DNA from: DDH964 sp963763205
GTDB lineage: Bacteria > Desulfobacterota > Desulfuromonadia > Desulfuromonadales > DDH964
Assembly (NCBI GenBank): GCA_963763205.1
Contig: CAVXNQ010000014.1
Span: 1 to 64,000, forward strand
Direction of reading: 5' to 3'
Length of the DNA: 64,000 nucleotides
Below are positions 1-9,204 of this stretch, in pieces. The notes beneath the pieces were generated by a model that saw nothing but the letters and a program-made list of their open reading frames with translations, searched no databases and had not been told where the DNA came from. A program made the position numbers and the translations under genes. Numbering within the stretch: position 1 is the first letter of the stretch; each line of letters opens with the position of its first letter.

Positions 1-37
1 ATAATCCCCCATGAAGGGAATCAACCCCCTAAAGTGA

Positions 38-66
38 TTGACAGGAACGCCTCGTAGAAGGTATTC
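38..66 (+). promoter_or_regulatory. candidate sigma70 promoter
   Basis: TTGACA at 38-43 is followed 17-18 bases later by GTATTC/TATTCG, a weak -10. No convincing ORF lies between it and the terminator at 139-174. If active it would drive a transcript of about 100 nt, so a small RNA is possible. The -35 is seen directly; the rest is inference. Confidence 0.25.
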
Positions 67-138
67 GTGAACGGTCTTTTTCGTGGAAGCGGGGCCATGC
101 GAAGGGAAGTATCGTTCCGAAGATGGATGAAACAAGAA

Positions 139-174
139 CCGCCCGGCCGGTGCTGTGACCGACGGGCGTTTTTT
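139..174 (+). terminator. intrinsic terminator
   Basis: CGCCCG (140-145) pairs with CGGGCG (163-168), extended by CCGGT/ACCG with a bulge, and is followed by six T (169-174). It would end a plus-strand transcript that starts in the first 70 bases or left of the window. Confidence 0.6.
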
Positions 175-261
175 GTCTCGGAGGGGCGGGCAGGGGGGGC
201 GGAAGGTTTCTAGCTCCCAGATATAGAAACCAGGAACCCCTATCTATAAACCTGGCGGGCA

Positions 262-289
262 GATATAGGAAAGGTGATATAGGAAAGGT
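262..289 (+). repeat. 14-bp tandem repeat, two copies
   Basis: GATATAGGAAAGGT occurs twice back to back (262-275, 276-289). Related A/T-rich pieces (AGATATAG, CTATCTATA) lie just upstream at about 215-250. The second copy runs into TTGACA at 289-294, but no -10 is found at a suitable distance. Nothing else is recognised between 175 and 478. Confidence 0.6.
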
Positions 290-478
290 TGACAATGTTT
301 AGCGTGACACCCACAGTTTTTATATTGTATCCCCACTTTTCTAAGGCAGAGAAGGGATGGCATGAACATTGCAAAATATTTACGGGGGAACGGGGGCTGG
401 TTGAAGGATGCAGGGGGCTTCTGAAAATGTCTGCTACCATGTGCGATGGTATGCGGCCATTCCAAAGGAGGGAAATAA

Positions 479-751
479 ATGCCAAGAGGCCAGAAGGGAG
501 GATTTGACGTGGGAACGCAGCGGGATGTGACAGCGGCGAACGGTTGCCTGGGCTGTCCATTGCTGCGAAGGGTGTTTTGCATCTTCTCCTGCTCTCAGGA
601 GATCGACAAGGTGCTGTCGGATAACGACCTTGGAATTGAAAAGGGGAAGCACTTTCTGCCGACAATGGCTCTCCCCAGAGGGAGCGCCATTGCGGCTACA
701 CTTGTTTTGCTACTGGTCCTTCTTGTCGTAGGCTGTTTGTCGTCACCGTAG
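479..751 (+). CDS. small hypothetical protein with C-terminal membrane segment
   Basis: A 90-aa ORF with a strong ribosome binding site (AAAGGAGG, 464-472) six bases before ATG. Residues about 22-42 hold several cysteines (GCLGCPLL and FCIFSC). The last 22 residues form one hydrophobic stretch (AATLVLLLVLLVVGCL) fitting a C-terminal transmembrane anchor. I recognise no family. The start signal and hydrophobic tail favour a real small membrane protein, but the composition is not clearly gene-like and a chance ORF is possible. The next feature is the decayed RAYT gene at 850. Confidence 0.35.
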   Translation: MPRGQKGGFDVGTQRDVTAANGCLGCPLLRRVFCIFSCSQEIDKVLSDNDLGIEKGKHFLPTMALPRGSAIAATLVLLLVLLVVGCLSSP

Positions 752-781
752 GCATCGAATGCCAATCGCATGCAAGCCTGC

Positions 782-813
782 CGTGCTCGCCGGGTCACGT
801 GCTCGCCGGGTCA
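782..813 (+). repeat. 16-bp tandem repeat at the left edge of the RAYT element
   Basis: CGTGCTCGCCGGGTCA occurs twice in tandem (782-797 and 798-813). The second copy merges into the GGGTCAGG end of the decayed RAYT element, so the duplication probably arose at the element boundary. Confidence 0.6.
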
Positions 814-1803
814 GGTTTGACATTCGGACATTTGCGCTATCTTTCGTCCATGCCTCGTAAGCCCCGTATTCATTTCCCCGGCGCTTTTTACCACGTCATG
901 CTCCGTGGCAACGCGGCGACCCGATTTTTTCGGACGATCGGGACCGGTATCGCCTTTATCTGATCCTCCAGTATGCCGTCGAAAAATTCCGCTGTCGTAT
1001 TCATGCCTTTTGCTTGATGAGAAACCATATCCATCTGGTGATGGAGGTGGGCGATGTTTCGCTGTCCCGGATCATCTAAAACGTCTCCCTGCGCTTCACC
1101 AAATGGATCAACGCTTCCCAATCCCGGACCGGCCATCTTTTCCAGGGAAGGTACAAAGCTCTTCTGATCGATGCGGATGCGTATCTGCTCGAACTGGTTC
1201 GGTACGTTCACCTGAACCCCGTGCGGGCAGGCGCTGCCGCTCTTCCCGAGGACTATCCCTGGACCGGCCATTGCGGCTATTTCGGGAAGGAACGTATCCC
1301 GTGGCTTACGACCGATCTCGTTTTGAATGTCCTATCACCGTGGATCGGACCGGCCCGGAAGGCTTACGAAACGTTTGTAGCTGGCGGAATGGGGGAGGGG
1401 ATGCGCAGCGAATTCCACGTTGGGAGCCACGAAGGGCGGATCTTGGGAGATGATACCTTTGCCGACGACGTCCTGCTCAAGACGCGCCAGAAAGGGGAGC
1501 GGGAGTATTCCCTGGCGGAGGTTGTCGGTGAGGTCTGTGCCCATTTCAGACTTTCGGAAGAGAAACTGAAGGCCCCGAGAAAGGTGCGGCCGATGACGGA
1601 GGCGCGGGCCGTCGCCGCAGCCATTGTCCGGGAGTCGCCCCATCTTCGGATGACCGACCTGGCGAAACTGCTGGCGCGTGACCTGTCGGCGTTGGGGAAA
1701 GCGGCGCAGCGAATCGCCGCAGGGGAAGGACGTTGGGAACTCGTCGGAGAGATGGTTGGGAGGATGCGCGCCACCGGCTATGAATGTCCGAAACTCTAAC
1801 CCG
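808..1803 (+). mobile_element. RAYT-type (IS200/IS605-related) element, decayed
   Basis: The element holds the broken transposase gene at 850-1799. Its ends are imperfect inverted repeats: TTCGGACATT at 823-832 matches the reverse complement of 1783-1792, and both sides carry GGGT(C/T)AG outside that. The intact relative at 26017-27026 also begins with GGGTCAG and ends with its complement, which supports these boundaries. Exact end points are uncertain by a few bases. Confidence 0.45.
850..1799 (+). pseudogene. REP-associated tyrosine transposase (RAYT, Y1_Tnp), frameshifted and with a nonsense codon
   Basis: Family role: a HUH single-strand transposase related to TnpA of IS200/IS605, linked to REP-like palindromes. 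The reading begins MPRKPRIHFPGAFYHVMLRG and follows the intact copy at 26069 closely. Visible motifs are HIHLVME (the HUH histidines) and ELVRYVHLNPVRAG (region of the catalytic Tyr). It is broken twice. A base is missing near 911, just after the LRGN motif. TAA at 1077-1079 stands where the intact copy has a glutamine codon (CAA to TAA). The total of 950 bases confirms a net -1. Two independent lesions make true decay more likely than sequencing error. Confidence 0.8.
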
Positions 1804-1950
1804 CAAGTTTGTCTCCTGGCGCAAAATCGGTGTGGCGGGATAAGATGGTGAGGGAGCCGCCCGGTCTTTTTTCGGCACCATGGTCGGCAGGGCCGATGCC
1901 CATTATCGACCCGAGCTCCGGCACCTTCTGCACGAGGACAGGGAGAAGGA

Positions 1951-2415
1951 ATGGAACCGATTCAGCAAGCCATAACCGGCAAGGAGGGCCAGGGGGATCT
2001 GTCCACACCCGTTCAGGCCCTCGTGCCATTCTACCGCGCCTTCAACGCGGGCGACCTGCGGATGATGGCCGAGAACTGGGCCTCATCGGAGAGCATTGCC
2101 ATGGATAACCCGCTGGGGGGCATCAAGCGGGGGTGGCCGGAGATCCGGACCGTCTACGAGAGCATCTTCTCCGGCCCCGCCGAGGTTTACGTGGAGTATT
2201 TCGACTACACCGTTCACGAAACTGCGGAGATGTTTTATGCCGTCGGCAGGGAGCGGGGATATTTCCGCCAGGGCGATGAAGAGATCTCCCTTGCCATCCG
2301 TACCAGCCGCATTTTCCGGAAACTGCAGGGCCGCTGGCGGCAGGTCCATCATCATGGCTCGATCGACGATCCGCAGTTGCTGGCCCGGTACCAGGCGGCG
2401 GTATCGGGTAAGTAA
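1951..2415 (+). CDS. SnoaL-like / nuclear transport factor 2 fold protein
   Basis: A 154-aa protein; residues about 20-150 read as a single NTF2-like/SnoaL domain: an N-terminal helix (VQALVPFYRAFNAGDLRMMAENW), a conserved MDNPLGGIKRGWPEIRTVYE turn, then the sheet ending with RWRQVHHHGSID. Such proteins act as small-molecule binders or isomerase-like enzymes; the substrate cannot be told. ATG at 1951 follows GGGAGAAGG. The AhpD-like gene starts 29 bases downstream in the same direction, so the pair is probably co-transcribed, which hints at a shared detoxification role (inference). Confidence 0.75.
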   Translation: MEPIQQAITGKEGQGDLSTPVQALVPFYRAFNAGDLRMMAENWASSESIAMDNPLGGIKRGWPEIRTVYESIFSGPAEVYVEYFDYTVHETAEMFYAVGRERGYFRQGDEEISLAIRTSRIFRKLQGRWRQVHHHGSIDDPQLLARYQAAVSGK

Positions 2416-2444
2416 AGAGCAAAAAGACCAAGGAGGTCAAACCG

Positions 2445-2927
2445 ATGGCAGCGAGAATCGACGCCGCCAAGGTCGCTCCGGGCGTCTACCGGGCGATGCT
2501 TGGCCTGGAGAAATACCTGCACGATTGCGGCCTGGAAACGGAGCTGCTCGACTTGGTGAAAATGCGCGCCTCCCAGATCAACGGCTGCGCATTCTGCCTG
2601 GATATGCACTCGAAGGATGCCCGCGCCGCCGGCGAAACCGAGCAGCGCCTCTACGTCCTTTCCGGCTGGCGCGAGGCGCCTTTCTACAGCGAGCGGGAGC
2701 GCGCCGCCCTGGCGTGGACCGAAGCCTTGACCCTGATCGCCGACGGCCACGCTCCCGACGACATTTACCAGCAGGTCCGGCGGCAATTCAGCGACAAGGA
2801 ACTGGTCGACCTGAGCCTGGCGATCGTCGCCATCAACGGCTGGAACCGCCTGGCCATCGGCCTGCGTGCCGAGGTGGGTTGGTACCAGCCGGGGATGGCA
2901 GCGGCCATGTTGAAGAAGGCCGAGTGA
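2445..2927 (+). CDS. carboxymuconolactone decarboxylase / AhpD-like family protein
   Basis: A 160-aa alkylhydroperoxidase-D-core protein. The family active-site pattern is visible at residues about 46-56: NGCAFCLDMHSKDA, a CxxC followed three residues on by His. These proteins use the redox-active cysteine pair in peroxide reduction or related chemistry. The second half (ERERAALAWTEALTLIA ... FSDKELVDLSLAIVAINGWNRLA) is also typical. A clear AAGGAGG lies just before ATG. The SnoaL-like gene precedes it by 29 bases. Confidence 0.85.
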   Translation: MAARIDAAKVAPGVYRAMLGLEKYLHDCGLETELLDLVKMRASQINGCAFCLDMHSKDARAAGETEQRLYVLSGWREAPFYSERERAALAWTEALTLIADGHAPDDIYQQVRRQFSDKELVDLSLAIVAINGWNRLAIGLRAEVGWYQPGMAAAMLKKAE

Positions 2928-3028
2928 GGTAAGGGGCCGGTCGGCGGCGCCGCTGTCTGCGCTTGTCCGCGGGCGCCGGCCGAGTGTCGCCGCCGATGCC
3001 TTGTCCTGCGGCCGGGAAGGGATGGACC

Positions 3029-3808
3029 ATGATCGGCGCCATCGCCGGGGACATCATCGGGTCGGTCTACGAGCATCGGCCGATCAAGACCAGGGATTTC
3101 CCCCTGTTCGCCCCGGGCTGCACCTTCACCGACGACACGGTGCTGACCGTGGCCGTGGCTGATGCCATCCTTTCCGGAGGGTCCTACCGCGATGCCATCC
3201 GCCAGCTCGGCCGCCGCTACCCCGACGCCGGCTACGGCGGGTCCTTCCGCCGCTGGCTGTTCGCCGCCAATCCGCATCCCTATAACAGCTGGGGCAACGG
3301 CGCCGCGATGCGGGTCAGCCCGGTCGGCTTTGCCTTCGCGAGCGAGGTGGAGGTGCTGCGCCAGGCGCAGTTGACGGCGGAGGTCACCCACAACCATCCC
3401 GAGGGGATCAAGGGGGCGCAGGCGACGGCGCTGGCGGTCTTCCTGGCGCGGACGGGGCACGGCAAGGAAGCCATCCGGGGCCGCATCGCGGAGCGCTTCG
3501 ACTATGATCTGCGGCGGACGGTGGCTGCCATCCGCCCGGGCTACGGCTTCGACATCTCCTGCCAGGGGAGCGTCCCGGAGGCGCTCATTGCCTTCCTCGA
3601 TGGAGAGTCGTACGAGGAGGCGGTGCGCAACGCGGTCTCCCTGGGGGGGGACAGCGACACCCTGGCCTGCATCGCCGGCGGGGTGGCCGAGGCCTTCTAC
3701 GGCGGGGTTCCCGATGACATCCGGACCAGGGCGGAGGCGCTGCTGCCTCCCGACCTGCTGGGGATCACCCGGGAGTTCTGCGCCCGCTTCCGCCAGCCGG
3801 GCAGCTGA
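3029..3808 (+). CDS. ADP-ribosylglycohydrolase family protein
   Basis: A 259-aa protein. Metal-binding and catalytic motifs of the DraG/ARH family are visible: GAIAGDIIGSVYE at the N-terminus, FTDDTVLT at about residue 35, and GGDSDTLACIAGG near the C-terminus, which supplies the second Asp pair. The family removes ADP-ribose from proteins or related substrates; the substrate here is unknown. I chose ATG 3029 because the G-D-I/V-G motif starts the family domain; an upstream in-frame start at 2963 would add 22 low-complexity residues. A long perfect hairpin follows (3862-3896). Confidence 0.88.
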   Translation: MIGAIAGDIIGSVYEHRPIKTRDFPLFAPGCTFTDDTVLTVAVADAILSGGSYRDAIRQLGRRYPDAGYGGSFRRWLFAANPHPYNSWGNGAAMRVSPVGFAFASEVEVLRQAQLTAEVTHNHPEGIKGAQATALAVFLARTGHGKEAIRGRIAERFDYDLRRTVAAIRPGYGFDISCQGSVPEALIAFLDGESYEEAVRNAVSLGGDSDTLACIAGGVAEAFYGGVPDDIRTRAEALLPPDLLGITREFCARFRQPGS

Positions 3809-3861
3809 CCCCGACCCCGCAGGTCTAACAACTCCTCAAACAGCCCCCGGATTCCCACGGC

Positions 3862-3896
3862 AAGGGCCCGTCGACCAGCATGGTCGACGGGCCCTT
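3862..3896. terminator. perfect inverted repeat between convergent genes
   Basis: A 16-bp perfect stem (AAGGGCCCGTCGACCA and its complement) with a GCA loop. It sits between the convergent ADP-ribosylglycohydrolase and threonine aldolase genes. There is no long T-run, but symmetry and position fit a bidirectional terminator. Confidence 0.6.
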
Positions 3897-3949
3897 CGTC
3901 TTCTGCGGCGGAAATGTCCAGGGAGGTTTCGGCCGGCCGACCCGGTTCC

Positions 3950-5008
3950 TCAGCCCCCCGCCAGCTCCCGGATGTCCCCGACCAGCTCGCGAATCTCCTT
4001 CTCGGCGGTTTGCCAGGAGCACATCAGTCGGGCGTGGCCGGTGCCGATGAAGGTGTAGAACTGCCAGCCGCGGCCGTGCAGGGCCTCAATCCAGGCCTGG
4101 GGCAGCTGCACGAAGACGGCGTTGGCCTCCACCGGGTGGATGATCGTGATCTGCGGGAACTTGCTCAGCTCGGCGGCCAACAGCTGCGCCATGCGGTTGG
4201 CGCGGGCGGCGTTGCGCAGGAAGGCGCCGTTTTTCAGGAGGCCGATCCAGGGGGCGGAGAGGAAGCGCATCTTCGAGGCGAGCTGGCCGGCCTGCTTGCA
4301 GCGGTAGTCGAATTCGCGGGCCAGTTCGCGGTTGAAGAAGACCACCGCCTCGCCCACTGCCAAGCCGTTCTTGGTGCCGCCCAGGGTCATGACGTCGATG
4401 CCGGCCTGCCAGGTCAGCTCCCTGGGCGCACAGCCGAGGGTCGCCAGGGCGTTGGCGAAGCGCGCGCCGTCGAGGTGCAGGCGCAGGCCGAAGCGCTCGG
4501 CCGTTTCCCGGATCCGCCCCAGTTCGGCGAGGGTGTAGACCGTCCCCAGCTCGGTCGCCTGGGTAAGGGAGAGGACCTTCGGCTTCGGGTAGTGGATGTC
4601 GCTGCGGCGGGTCACGGTGTGGGCGACGGCGGCCGGGTCGACCTTGCCGTGCTCGCCCGGGACGAGGAGGATCTTGGTGCCGTTGGAGAAGAACTCGGCG
4701 GCGCCGCACTCGTCGGTCTCGACGTGGGCCAGCTCGTGGCAGATGATGCTGTGGTAGCTGCGGCAGAGGGAGGCCAGCGCCAGGGAGTTGGCGGCGGTGC
4801 CGTTGAAGACGAAGAAGACCTGGCAGTCGGTCTCGAAGAACTCGCGCAGCAGGTCGCAGGCCCGCGCGGTCCAGGGGTCGTTGCCGTAGGCGTTGGCGAA
4901 GCCGGCGTTGACCTCGGCGAAGGCCTGCATCGCCTCCGGGCAGGCCCCGGCGTAGTTGTCGCTGGCGAACTGGTTCTTCAGCAGTTCCGGATGGCTGACC
5001 TGTTCCAT
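3950..5008 (-). CDS. ltaE: low-specificity threonine aldolase
   Basis: A 352-aa PLP enzyme of the fold-type I beta-eliminating lyase group. It cleaves L-threonine or allo-threonine to glycine and acetaldehyde. Visible are FASDNYAGACPEAMQA at the N-terminus, AYGNDPWT, the HLDGARFANAL motif that carries the PLP-nitrogen Asp, and the Schiff-base lysine in TLGGTKNG around residue 210. Length matches the family. ATG at 5008 follows GGAGG by seven bases. It is transcribed alone; the DEAD-box gene ends 67 bases upstream on the same strand. Confidence 0.92.
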   Translation of the reverse strand: MEQVSHPELLKNQFASDNYAGACPEAMQAFAEVNAGFANAYGNDPWTARACDLLREFFETDCQVFFVFNGTAANSLALASLCRSYHSIICHELAHVETDECGAAEFFSNGTKILLVPGEHGKVDPAAVAHTVTRRSDIHYPKPKVLSLTQATELGTVYTLAELGRIRETAERFGLRLHLDGARFANALATLGCAPRELTWQAGIDVMTLGGTKNGLAVGEAVVFFNRELAREFDYRCKQAGQLASKMRFLSAPWIGLLKNGAFLRNAARANRMAQLLAAELSKFPQITIIHPVEANAVFVQLPQAWIEALHGRGWQFYTFIGTGHARLMCSWQTAEKEIRELVGDIRELAGG

Positions 5009-5074
5009 GGCGTCCTCCGCGAGAAGCTACCAAATTATAGCTTGGGGGAAGGTTGCACCCGGTGCCGGAGCAAC

Positions 5075-6837
5075 CTATTTTCCCTTGTGGGACCCGCGCC
5101 GGTCGTGAGCCGGTTTTTTCCCGGCCGCTTTGGCGCCGCGGCTGTCGCCGGCCTTCTTGAAGACGGGGCGCCGGGGGTGTTTCTCCGGTTGTTCGCCCCC
5201 CTTGCCGCCGGCGTCGACGCTGAGCCGCATCGGGCGGCCGCAGATCGGGGTCTTTTGCAGCCGGCCGACGAGCTCGGCGGGCAGGTCGTCGGGCAGATCG
5301 ACCAGGCTGAAGGTGTTGAAGAGCTTGATCGCGCCGATCTGCCGGCCGCTGAGGTTCGCCTCGTTGGTGATGGTGCCGACGATGTGGCGCGGCTCGACGC
5401 CGTGGTCGCGGCCGACCTCGAGGCGGTAGCGGCGCATGCCTGCTTCGGCCGCCACCGCGGAGCGCTCCGGCCGGGACGGGGCGGCGCGCTCCTCGCCCGG
5501 CGGTTCGGCGGGAAGCTCGTCGGGTTGCAGCGGGCGCTCCTTCTGGGCGAGGAAGGCCAGCGCCGCGGCGATGCGGCGGTGGCCGACGTCGTACTCGGTC
5601 TGGAAGCTGTCGATCATCTCCTCGAAGAATTCGAGGTCCTGGGATTCGAGGGTCTCGGCGATCTGCTCCTTGAACAGGCCGATGCGCCGGTCGGTGATGT
5701 CCTGGCGGGTCGGCAGGCGCATCGGCCGGATCGGCTGGCGGGTGGCCTGCTCGATGGCCGCCAGCATCCGCCGCTCGCGCGGGGCGACGAAGAGGATCGC
5801 CTTCCCCTCGCGGCCGGCCCGCCCGGTGCGGCCGATGCGGTGGACGTAGGCCTCGGTGTCGTAGGGGATGTCGTAGTTGACCACGTGGCTGATGCGCTTG
5901 ACGTCGAGGCCGCGGGCCGCGACGTCGGTGGCGACGACGATGTCGAGGGCGCCGCTCTTGAGGCGCTCGATGGTTTTCTCCCGCAGCTGCTGGGTCATGT
6001 CGCCGTTGAGGGGCGCGCAGGAGAAGCCGCGGGCCTCGAGCTTCTCGGCCAGCTCCACGGTGGCGATCTTGGTGCGGGCGAAGACGAGCATCGCGTCGAT
6101 CTCTTCGGCCTCGAGGATGCGGGTCAGGGCGTCGAGCTTGTGCAGCCCCTTGACCTGCCAGTACCACTGGGAGATGGTCTCGACGGTCGAGGTCTTGGTC
6201 TTGATGCGGATCTCCACCGGGTCCTTGAGGTGGCGCCGGGCGATGCGCAGCACGTCGTTAGGCATGGTGGCGGAGAAGAGCGCCGTCTGCCGTCCCGGCG
6301 GGGTCTGCTGGAGGATCTCTTCGACCTCGTCGACGAAACCCATGCGCAGCATCTCGTCCGCCTCGTCGAGGACCACGCAGGCGAGCCGGTCGAGCTTCAG
6401 GGTGCCGCGGCGCAGGTGGTCCTGGATGCGGCCGGGGGTGCCGACTACGGCCTGGACGCCGCGCTGCAGCTGACGCAGCTGGTGGCCCATGTTCTGGCCG
6501 CCGTAGACCGGCAGCACCATGGAAGTCGGGGAGGTGGCGGGCGTAGGTCTGCATCGCCTCGGCGACCTGCAGCGCCAGTTCCCGGGTCGGGGTGAGGACC
6601 AGGATCTGCGGCGCCTTCAGCGCCGGGTCGAGGCGGCTGAGCAGGGGCAGGGCGAAAGCGGCGGTCTTGCCGGTGCCGGTCTGCGCCTGGCCGAGCAGGT
6701 CGCGCCCCGCCAGCAGGGGGGGGATGCTGCGGGCCTGGATCGGCGAGGGGGTCTCGTAGCCGACCTCCTCGATCACCCGGGCGATGGCCGGGGCGAGCGC
6801 CAGGTCGGCGAAGCCGGGAGATGTTTTCTTCGGTCAT
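5075..6837 (-). CDS. deaD: DEAD-box ATP-dependent RNA helicase (DeaD/CsdA type), two frameshifts
   Basis: An RNA helicase acting in ribosome assembly and RNA turnover. In order: Q-motif (ETPSPIQARSIPPLLAGRD), Walker A AQTGTGKT, PTRELALQV, GTPGR, DEAD (VLDEADEMLRMGF), SAT, helicase C motifs (ARGLDV, HRIGRTGRAG), a CsdA-like RNA-binding domain (GRQIGAIKLFNTFSLVDLP) and a basic tail. Two +1 shifts split it: an extra C in a CCC run near 6816-6818, so ISGF reads ISRL, and an extra C near 6520 before MVLPVYGGQN. Corrected length is about 586 aa. Unbroken motifs on both sides make sequence error the best explanation. Confidence 0.85.
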
Positions 6838-7341
6838 GAAAAGCCTGTTCGGGATAGGGCCGGCAAGGGGAGAGCGAAGCGCCGGGCGGGGTGTGGTGCG
6901 TTGGGCCGTTGGGGGGCAGCCTGGTGGCCGCCGACGGTGGAATCGGCACCACACTACCCCAGATAGCGGCCCGGGAGCAACCTTTTCGTCGGCGGCGGGA
7001 TCCCCGGACCTTCAAGCGGATTCATGGATTTCAGGATGCCGCAGATCAACGCTCTGGACTTTTTCAAGCTGCAAAGGCACCGGGGCGGGCGCATGACGCC
7101 CCCGGCCTCGCGGCAACGTTGCCCTGCACCCTGGCCCCGCCGGCGATGGCGTGGGCCTTTTGTTTTGGGCCCGCTCCCGCCACCCGGCCGCGTTCGGCAA
7201 ACCGGCGATTCCAATTTCGTCGCCAATCGGGTAGCCTGTTTTCGGGCGGACGCGGAATTCCGGGGCGGCCTTTGCGGTTGCCGCAACGGGCAGCTTCGGA
7301 ACCAGCCTGCGGACCGTCGCCCGGAACTGGGAAACGTTGCC
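6838..7341. other. 504-bp intergenic region between divergent deaD and recO
   Basis: No coding region is convincing here. It holds several GC-rich short hairpins (for example GGGCG/CGCCC near 7088-7102) and a terminator-like structure at 7133-7166. As the likely 5' region of a DeaD-type helicase on one side it could carry cold-shock leader signals, but I could not identify any known riboswitch or leader. Confidence 0.4.
7133..7166 (+). terminator. orphan intrinsic terminator upstream of recO
   Basis: GGCCCCGCC (7133-7141) pairs with GGCGTGGGCC (7148-7157), one bulge, followed by TTTTGTTTT (7158-7166). No plus-strand gene precedes it, so it would end either a small RNA or an attenuated leader 180 bases before recO. 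Confidence 0.45.
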
Positions 7342-8097
7342 ATGAAACTGATCGCGGCCGATACCATCATTCTGCGGCACCTCGACTACGGCGAGGCCGA
7401 CCGCATCGTCACCTTCTTCACCGCCGAGCACGGGGTCCTCAAGGGATTCGCCCGGAGTGCGCGCAAGAGCCGCAAGCGCTTTGGCGCGGCGCTCGAGCCT
7501 TTCGCCCAGGTGCGGCTGCACTGGAGCCCGCCGCGCTCCGGCGAGCTGGCCACCCTGCACGAGGCGGACCTGATCGATCTGCGCGCCGGGCTGCGCAGCG
7601 ACCTGGTGGCGCTGGCGCTGGCCGGCTACGGCTGCGAACTGAGTGCGGCGCTGCTCGGCGACCACCCGGGGCAGGAGCGCGGTTATGCGCTGCTCCAGGC
7701 GTTTCTCGATCACCTCGCCGGCGGCGGGGCCGGGCCCGAGGCGCGGCTGCTGTTCGAGTTGCGGCTGCTCGAGGTGGCCGGCTACATCCCCCACCTGCTG
7801 CACTGCGCCGAGTGTGGCGGGGCGCTGGCGGAGGGCGGGGTCGCCTTCGATGCCGCCCGCGGCGGCAGCCTCTGCACCGCCTGCGGGCCGGGGCCCGTGC
7901 GGGTCGATCTGCTGACCATCGGCACCCTGGCGCGGGTATTGCGCGGACCCCTCGCGACGTTCGCCGGGGTGCGCCTCTCGCCGCGCACCCTGGCCGAGGG
8001 CAACGCCCTGGTCGGCAACGCCCTGCGCGAGCATCTCCAGCAGCCGCTGCGGTCCCTGGCATTCCTCGACGAGGTCTCGCGCCAGGACCTGCGTTAA
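7342..8097 (+). CDS. recO: DNA repair protein RecO
   Basis: A 251-aa recombination mediator; RecO with RecR loads RecA onto SSB-coated DNA in the RecFOR pathway. The N-terminal OB domain begins MKLIAADTIILRHLDYGEAD, with the typical HGVLKGFARSARKSRKRF. A zinc-finger in the helical domain shows CAEC at about residue 155 and CTAC about 22 residues later. Length and domain order are normal. The following glyQ has its own promoter at 8133. Confidence 0.93.
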   Translation: MKLIAADTIILRHLDYGEADRIVTFFTAEHGVLKGFARSARKSRKRFGAALEPFAQVRLHWSPPRSGELATLHEADLIDLRAGLRSDLVALALAGYGCELSAALLGDHPGQERGYALLQAFLDHLAGGGAGPEARLLFELRLLEVAGYIPHLLHCAECGGALAEGGVAFDAARGGSLCTACGPGPVRVDLLTIGTLARVLRGPLATFAGVRLSPRTLAEGNALVGNALREHLQQPLRSLAFLDEVSRQDLR

Positions 8098-8132
8098 GGG
8101 CTCTTCAGCCCCGATTTCTCTGGCTCTTTGGC

Positions 8133-8161
8133 TTGACAGGGCGGGGCAAAGGGGCTAGAAT
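8133..8161 (+). promoter_or_regulatory. sigma70 promoter of glyQ
   Basis: TTGACA (8133-8138), 17-base spacer, TAGAAT (8156-8161): close to consensus. Transcription would start near 8168, leaving a leader of about 75 bases before the GTG start of glyQ. In that leader, TGTATACA (8178-8185) followed by GTATAC (8186-8191) forms a palindromic cluster that might bind a regulator (inference). Confidence 0.75.
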
Positions 8162-8241
8162 TTTTCGCCTGTCGCTGTGTATACAGTATACTTTTCACGC
8201 CCCCTTTCCGGGGCCGGCGCCGTCATCTTTTCGGAGGCAAC

Positions 8242-9113
<872 letters not shown>

Positions 9114-9204
9114 GAGTCAGGGGTCAGGGTTCAGGGGTCAGGTAGACCCTGGATCTTAAAAACTTGTCCTGATACCTGATTGCTGATACCTGGAGCCTGA
9201 ATTT
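9114..9204 (+). repeat. GTCAGG / TACCTGA motif cluster between glyQ and glyS
   Basis: The spacer holds repeated GTCAGGG-type motifs (9116-9145), then repeated CTGATACCTG motifs (9170-9193), roughly complementary to the first group. It could fold into a loose hairpin and looks like intergenic simple-sequence growth. No regulator is suggested. Confidence 0.4.

Noticed and set aside
289..330. Promoter at TTGACA 289-294
   Set aside because: The only -10-like box (TATATT, 321) is 26 bases away, too far.
3914..6595. 893-aa open frame opposite ltaE and deaD
   Set aside because: An antisense shadow spanning two real genes.
7060..7140. Cyclic-di-GMP (GEMM) riboswitch-like GCAAAGGCACCGG
   Set aside because: Only a partial resemblance; the other conserved GEMM segments and the tetraloop receptor are missing.
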